From the NCBI GenBank assembly GCA_029204225.1, contig CM055110.1:44494368-44558367 (forward strand): a stretch of DNA of 64,000 nt, read 5' to 3'. Positions 62,101 to 64,000 of the stretch are shown here, piece after piece. Made by a program: the position numbers and the translations under genes. The stretch comes from Diphasiastrum complanatum. Lineage: Eukaryota > Streptophyta > Lycopodiopsida > Lycopodiales > Lycopodiaceae. The notes below the pieces were generated by a model. The model did not search any database and was not told the origin of the DNA. It was given only the letters and a program-made list of their open reading frames with translations. Each line of letters begins with the position of its first letter. The stretch's first letter is position 1.

Positions 62101-62797
62101 GTCCATAAAAAAATCACAAAGTTAAAATTTGCGCTCTTAGAGAAGTAACCATACAATCTTATGTTCTTTCTTATTTAACTCCTCCAATGCTTTCTCTGGA
62201 CTTCCTGACTCGTCAAGCAGGGACACCTGTTCATTTAGACAAAAATCCGTGTAAGCTCTCACCACTGTATGAAGCACATACATATAATGTACCACTCAGA
62301 AAATGTAATGCAGCACTTAGAAATGTTCTTCCCAGGTACTACTTGGAAAATGCAACAATAGAAATGCCTATTCTAGAAGAATTAATAGATGGAGGAATTT
62401 TCTTATGCCTCAACAAATTTGCAAGAAAATCCACCAACTTGTACAGACTATCTTCAAAAAAATCTCTGCAATAACACGACTTATAGACACTGCATGAACT
62501 CCATATTACCCTTCTGAAAGGTCGTGGGTGGTCAACAAAACCCAACCATCTCAGACTTATGTTTCGAAACCATAGAGCAATTTATTATCGATATGATAGG
62601 ACCTAAACTACAAACCTCTAAGTTGAGCAGAACAATCATGTTTTATGTAAGAATAGCAACATCGGTTTGTAACTAGTAGCAACGACTCTACCTTATACAG
62701 GAGCATTTCACTGTGCTCGTATCTTTCATTATCAGGAGGATAGCTATCCTCCAATGTGCCTTCATAAGCTCCCAAAATTTGGACAGCCATCTCAGGA
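35200..62797 (-). CDS. NAA15: NatA auxiliary subunit NAA15/NAA16 (TPR protein), partial, 20 exons
   Basis: This is the non-catalytic subunit that anchors the NAA10 catalytic subunit to the ribosome for co-translational N-terminal acetylation. Exons in order: 62797-62692, 62226-62155, 59197-59082, 58583-58430, 58207-58130, 57954-57901, 57795-57725, 56731-56677, 56581-56486, 55907-55779, 55351-55269, 51642-51412, 49842-49707, 49623-49504, 49382-49251, 49096-49040, 45307-45210, 45033-44975, 44769-44655, 35303-35200. Phases agree throughout (2066 nt, about 688 codons). Diagnostic stretches are ILGAYEGTLEDSYPPDNERY (exon 1), the TPR segment HFDQRRQFDIALEKINEAIR (exon 9), EDQFDFHTYCLRKMTLRAYV (exon 12), a basic ERKKYRQKLRKAEARARK helix (exon 13) and WQLKDCISVHKVL (exon 20). 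Plant NAA15 has about 900 residues, so roughly 180 N-terminal residues lie off the right edge. The last exon after GCTTCCA (35200) is unresolved. Intron 3 has a GC donor. The 9.35-kb intron 19 holds a copia insertion. No stop or frameshift was seen in the exons. Confidence 0.93.
38053..38513 (+). repeat. 5' LTR of copia element
   Basis: 461 bp, TG...CA ends. TATA-like GGATTATATATATG lies near 38332-38345, about 170 bp before the end. Confidence 0.92.
38514..38526 (+). promoter_or_regulatory. primer-binding site (initiator tRNA-Met type)
   Basis: TGGTATCAGAGCC directly follows the LTR terminal CA. Confidence 0.9.
39118..39272 (+). pseudogene. copia gag start fused to integrase fragment
   Basis: From the ATG at 39118 it reads MAKESESIGSLFNEESLDGT then NYSLWCYMIKNLLIAKGLWE, the usual first 40 residues of a copia gag. 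It then passes directly into LPHKFWLKRL, an integrase segment. The rest of gag, protease and the integrase core are deleted. Confidence 0.8.
39273..39689 (+). pseudogene. copia integrase C-terminal region
   Basis: It reads LTPYEVWYGKKPTVSHLRIF then GCMAYAFIPDKLRTKLDDKG and KCIFVGYSSESKGYRLFN, the conserved post-core integrase region, and VSRDVHFDD. It is open for 133 codons, which shows that the decay since deletion is limited. Confidence 0.88.
39711..40145 (+). pseudogene. copia pre-RT segment, copy 1, fused to RT tail
   Basis: It carries a Gln/Pro-rich linker with a tandem repeat (GGACAGCAAGGTCCAAxTTCGGAA-type units), then FYEGKTRAST, FADFSNFALISIEDG and TWVLVDLPHGAE, the block that normally precedes RT. 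The next residues are IFISQQRYIGQMLKQ, which belong near the RT C-terminus, so the RT core is deleted between them. Confidence 0.75.
40540..40860 (+). repeat. pre-RT segment, copy 2 (diverged internal duplication)
   Basis: HEQSIMLQEQPAEDYGQHGP, then LLETLQDNKEMSYYEGKAHA and SLKSVPLADF repeat, in order, the motifs of copy 1 (EEPIYGEEQPVEDIGQQGP, LLQTLQNSKVDHFYEGKTRA, STKSVEFADF). The two copies are about 0.8 kb apart in the same orientation. The sequence between them (40146-40539) encodes an unassigned Ser-rich frame. Confidence 0.75.
41175..41673 (+). repeat. 3' LTR of copia element
   Basis: 499 bp. It matches the 5' LTR but carries an extra stretch of about 45 bp near 41415-41465, where AGTCAAGTAGTTGGAA-type units are tandemly repeated. 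It is preceded by the purine tract AAGGAGGG at 41167-41174. Confidence 0.92.
41800..41880 (-). pseudogene. CCHC zinc-knuckle remnant of another retroelement
   Basis: The minus strand reads FCLNCEKWRHIVANC, a perfect C-x2-C-x4-H-x4-C spacing as in retroelement gag proteins. It lies 130 bp from the copia target site, so the copia element probably inserted into an older minus-strand element. A neighbouring minus-strand frame of 87 codons at 42113-42376 may belong to the same gag but is not diagnostic. Confidence 0.5.
43383..44030 (+). pseudogene. LINE ORF1 remnant
   Basis: The 145-codon frame has a coiled-coil-like start (MESHQTMLQSVHSHLLQLD and onward, then KIQRLESKVDQHLAAVQSW), then ALNGHVLGISDSQDAIGEAI. 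After a frameshift it continues STFVMRFTLMEA...RDALQQR, then NTKIFLDKDLTFVQVMERKK and DGIIISFR. Coiled coil, RRM-like middle and the IFLDxDLT basic C-terminal block are the order of LINE ORF1 RNA-binding proteins. ORF2 is not found after it. The assignment rests on motif order only. Confidence 0.55.
47530..47761. mobile_element. foldback element of GGAAC/GTTCC words
   Basis: A perfect 17-nt inverted repeat (GGTACAGAACTGTTCCT at 47530-47546 and its complement at 47745-47761) bounds a core with an A/T-rich middle. From about 47430 to 47790 the pentamer GGAAC or its complement recurs more than ten times. No target duplication could be assigned, so the true ends may lie further out. It is in NAA15 intron 16. 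Confidence 0.6.
50880..50984 (-). mobile_element. tRNA-derived SINE
   Basis: On the minus strand the sequence has an RNA polymerase III A box (TGCGGTGGTAGAGG, about 50953-50966) and, about 35 bp on, a B box (AGTTCAAACCTCG, about 50917-50929), inside a tRNA-like head starting near 50984. An A-rich tail (TGAAAATAAAATAAAAT) follows to about 50880. This layout is that of plant tRNA-related SINEs such as Au. It is short, so a partial copy is likely. It is in NAA15 intron 11, in the gene's own orientation. Confidence 0.65.
51643..55268 (-). other. NAA15 intron 11, 3.6 kb
   Basis: Lies between exon 11 (TATGATATGCAGTGCATATG, then a GTGAGT donor) and exon 12. Apart from GC-richer stretches near 52900-52990 and 54120-54200, nothing recognisable is seen. 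Confidence 0.7.
56882..57134. mobile_element. small hAT-like element with 8-bp target duplication and CGTCCG words
   Basis: The 253-bp insert is flanked by the perfect 8-bp direct repeat ATCCGCAC (56874-56881 and 57135-57142). An 8-bp duplication is the hallmark of the hAT superfamily. Its ends are weakly inverted (CTAAGG...GGATG against CAAGGATG). Both halves consist of reiterated CGTCCG/CGGACG words around an A/T-rich core, and include the 13-nt inverted pair CGTCCGCGTCCGG at 56912-56924 and 57086-57098. It carries no coding sequence, so it is non-autonomous. It lies in NAA15 intron 7. Confidence 0.8.
60790..60852. repeat. small foldback with GAACG words
   Basis: CTCATTCCGACC at 60790-60801 and its complement with one mismatch at 60841-60852 enclose ACGCGTCAGAACGC and CGTTCCAGAACAT words. 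It resembles a short version of the other word-reiterating elements. It is in NAA15 intron 2. Confidence 0.45.
61148..61791. mobile_element. small hAT-like element with 12-bp TIRs and GTTTCTG words
   Basis: Perfect 12-bp terminal inverted repeats (ATAGATGCACAG at 61148-61159 and its complement at 61780-61791) bound 644 bp. The flanks TATGTACC (61140-61147) and TACGTACT (61792-61799) match at 6 of 8 positions, consistent with an old 8-bp target duplication. Next to both ends the word GTTTCTG/CAGAAAC recurs. A GC-rich foldback lies inside (about 61493-61545). No transposase was found. It is in NAA15 intron 2. Confidence 0.7.
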
Positions 62798-64000
62798 CTA
62801 CAACAACAACAAAAATAAAATTCAGATGTTTTCCAGAGTTCAGCATGTACTTTCTGCATGATCTTCAGACTTCCAATGGCAAATTACACGAACGCACCTT
62901 TGTTTAACAAATATACCTGGATCCTGAACTAAATGATCTACAACATGAAAATTGAAAGCCAAAAAGTTTTCAAATATGAAAGAATTATTCACCATTCTAG
63001 CATACACATGTTCTTATTGAGTACCCAAACATGGAATTAAATTCTGAGCTTAAGATCTGCTTATGAAACTACTGACCTAAGAGAAAAATCAGCACGTTAA
63101 CAAAGCACATAACAAGGAACACAAAAGTACTGCAGCACAATTCTTACAAAAACATTATGGATAGCTCACAATCAAGAATTGCTCTCAAAAGATCTTCATG
63201 ATTCTTTAAGGTGAATTTTTACCCCGATTGTCTTTAGATTCTCTCGCTTAATTTCCTCAAGGTAACCACTCAACCATTTATCTACAAATGTCCACAATAA
63301 CTCAGTGCCTCCGTCACTTTTCCGGGAACTCATGTATCCCATTTACATGTTACATAAATTTTTTGTCTTTAGCACAGTAGGAAGAATACCATGGAGATAT
63401 TCATCATCACATATATTTTTGAGAGAAAAAATTCAAAAACACGTTCCAAAAATTCAAAAATTTTAAGAAAACTTGAACATTTTGCGAGACGGAACGAGCT
63501 TCAATGCGCAACACATATTTGTAGCAGTCAGAGAATGTCGTTCCGGAATCCGTATGTATGGAACATACATAAAGAACATGATGCAGCTAGTGTCCTTGAT
63601 GTGATGCAACAAGATTCTACTTGTATACATCAGCCTTGGCAAGGATCATAGATGCATCCCATGTTCCGGAACGTGATCCAGATCACGATCCAGATCGCAT
63701 TAAGGAAACTAGGATTAGGGTTTCCCAAAACGCCAAAAAAAACAAATTGTTGTTGTTTACATTGTCTCAATTTTTTTTGCTTCTCCTTGAAATTTTTTTA
63801 GGAAGACTATATAAAAAGGTGTTATGCCAGTTTATCAGCAGTAGGCTGTTATAACTTGTTTAATAAGTCTATGAGAAAAACCATTTTGGAATTGAAGTAC
63901 TCATCAGTCTTAGTGCTAGTTGGGTCCCAAACTCATAGATGACGAGTGAGGATAAGGATGAACTTGTGAAAGAGGACTTAATGGCCTACTTTAACAATAA
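62798..64000. other. no exon recognised; upstream intron of NAA15 continuing off the edge
   Basis: The family sequence that should precede exon 1 of the partial gene (the TPRs ending in the SKAVEIL region) is not present, so the preceding intron runs off the window. About 63480-63700 holds GGAAC, CCGGAACG and GATCCAGATC words like those of the foldback elements. A short + frame at the very edge (from 63938, MTSEDKDELVKED) is too short to assign. Confidence 0.5.

Noticed and set aside
63223-63284. minus-strand exon-like stretch (WLSGYLEEIKRENLKTIG) between an AG and a GT
   Set aside because: It does not match the NAA15 sequence expected upstream of the first visible exon and has no supporting neighbour. 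It is probably chance.
63938-64000. possible start of a + strand gene at the window edge
   Set aside because: Only about 20 codons are visible, preceded by a stop, with no family recognised.

Overview
The window is nuclear DNA of a land plant. It is AT-rich, has kilobase-sized introns, carries many decayed and nested retrotransposons, and contains only two host genes. The reading frames are broken up by introns with plant-type GT-AG junctions, and the retroelements prime from initiator tRNA-Met as plant elements do. The amount of LTR and LINE debris inside introns fits a large genome such as a gymnosperm, fern, lycophyte or big angiosperm. The species cannot be settled from the sequence alone.

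Host genes. (1) ARMC6, an armadillo-repeat protein, lies on the + strand at 3418-19198. Its 8 exons join without a frame break into 492 codons. One intron is only 59 nt and two exceed 6 kb. (2) A NAA15/NAA16-type auxiliary subunit of the NatA N-terminal acetyltransferase lies on the - strand. Twenty exons between 62797 and 35200 give about 688 codons. The N-terminus lies beyond the right edge and the last exon is uncertain. The two genes converge, and their 3' ends are separated by about 16 kb that is largely transposon.

Layout. 1-3.3 kb: LTR-element debris, a GC-rich hairpin duplicated in tandem, and a CT/CA microsatellite just upstream of the ARMC6 ATG. 3.4-19.2 kb: ARMC6, with two antisense LINE remnants in intron 4. 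19.2-21.1 kb: a short tandem repeat and a solo LTR. 21.1-31.2 kb: a three-level nest. A gag-bearing LTR element is split by a minus-strand Ty1/copia element, which is itself split in its RNase H by a plus-strand copia element. The innermost element carries, antisense, an intron-containing fragment that reads as a Ulp1/SENP-type (C48) cysteine protease. 31.2-35.2 kb: no gene seen. 35.2-62.8 kb: NAA15. One of its introns holds a well-preserved but internally deleted copia element (38053-41673) with matching LTRs, PBS, PPT and a perfect 5-bp target duplication. Other NAA15 introns hold a LINE ORF1 remnant, a tRNA-derived SINE, and several foldback or hAT-like small elements made of reiterated short words. 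The clearest of these has a perfect 8-bp target duplication (56882-57134). 62.8-64 kb: no exon recognised.

The most notable points are the protease fragment inside a retrotransposon, the family-like set of word-reiterating foldback elements, a perfect 54-bp palindrome inside a gag relic, and a GC-AG intron in NAA15. No rRNA or tRNA gene and no CRISPR array was seen.
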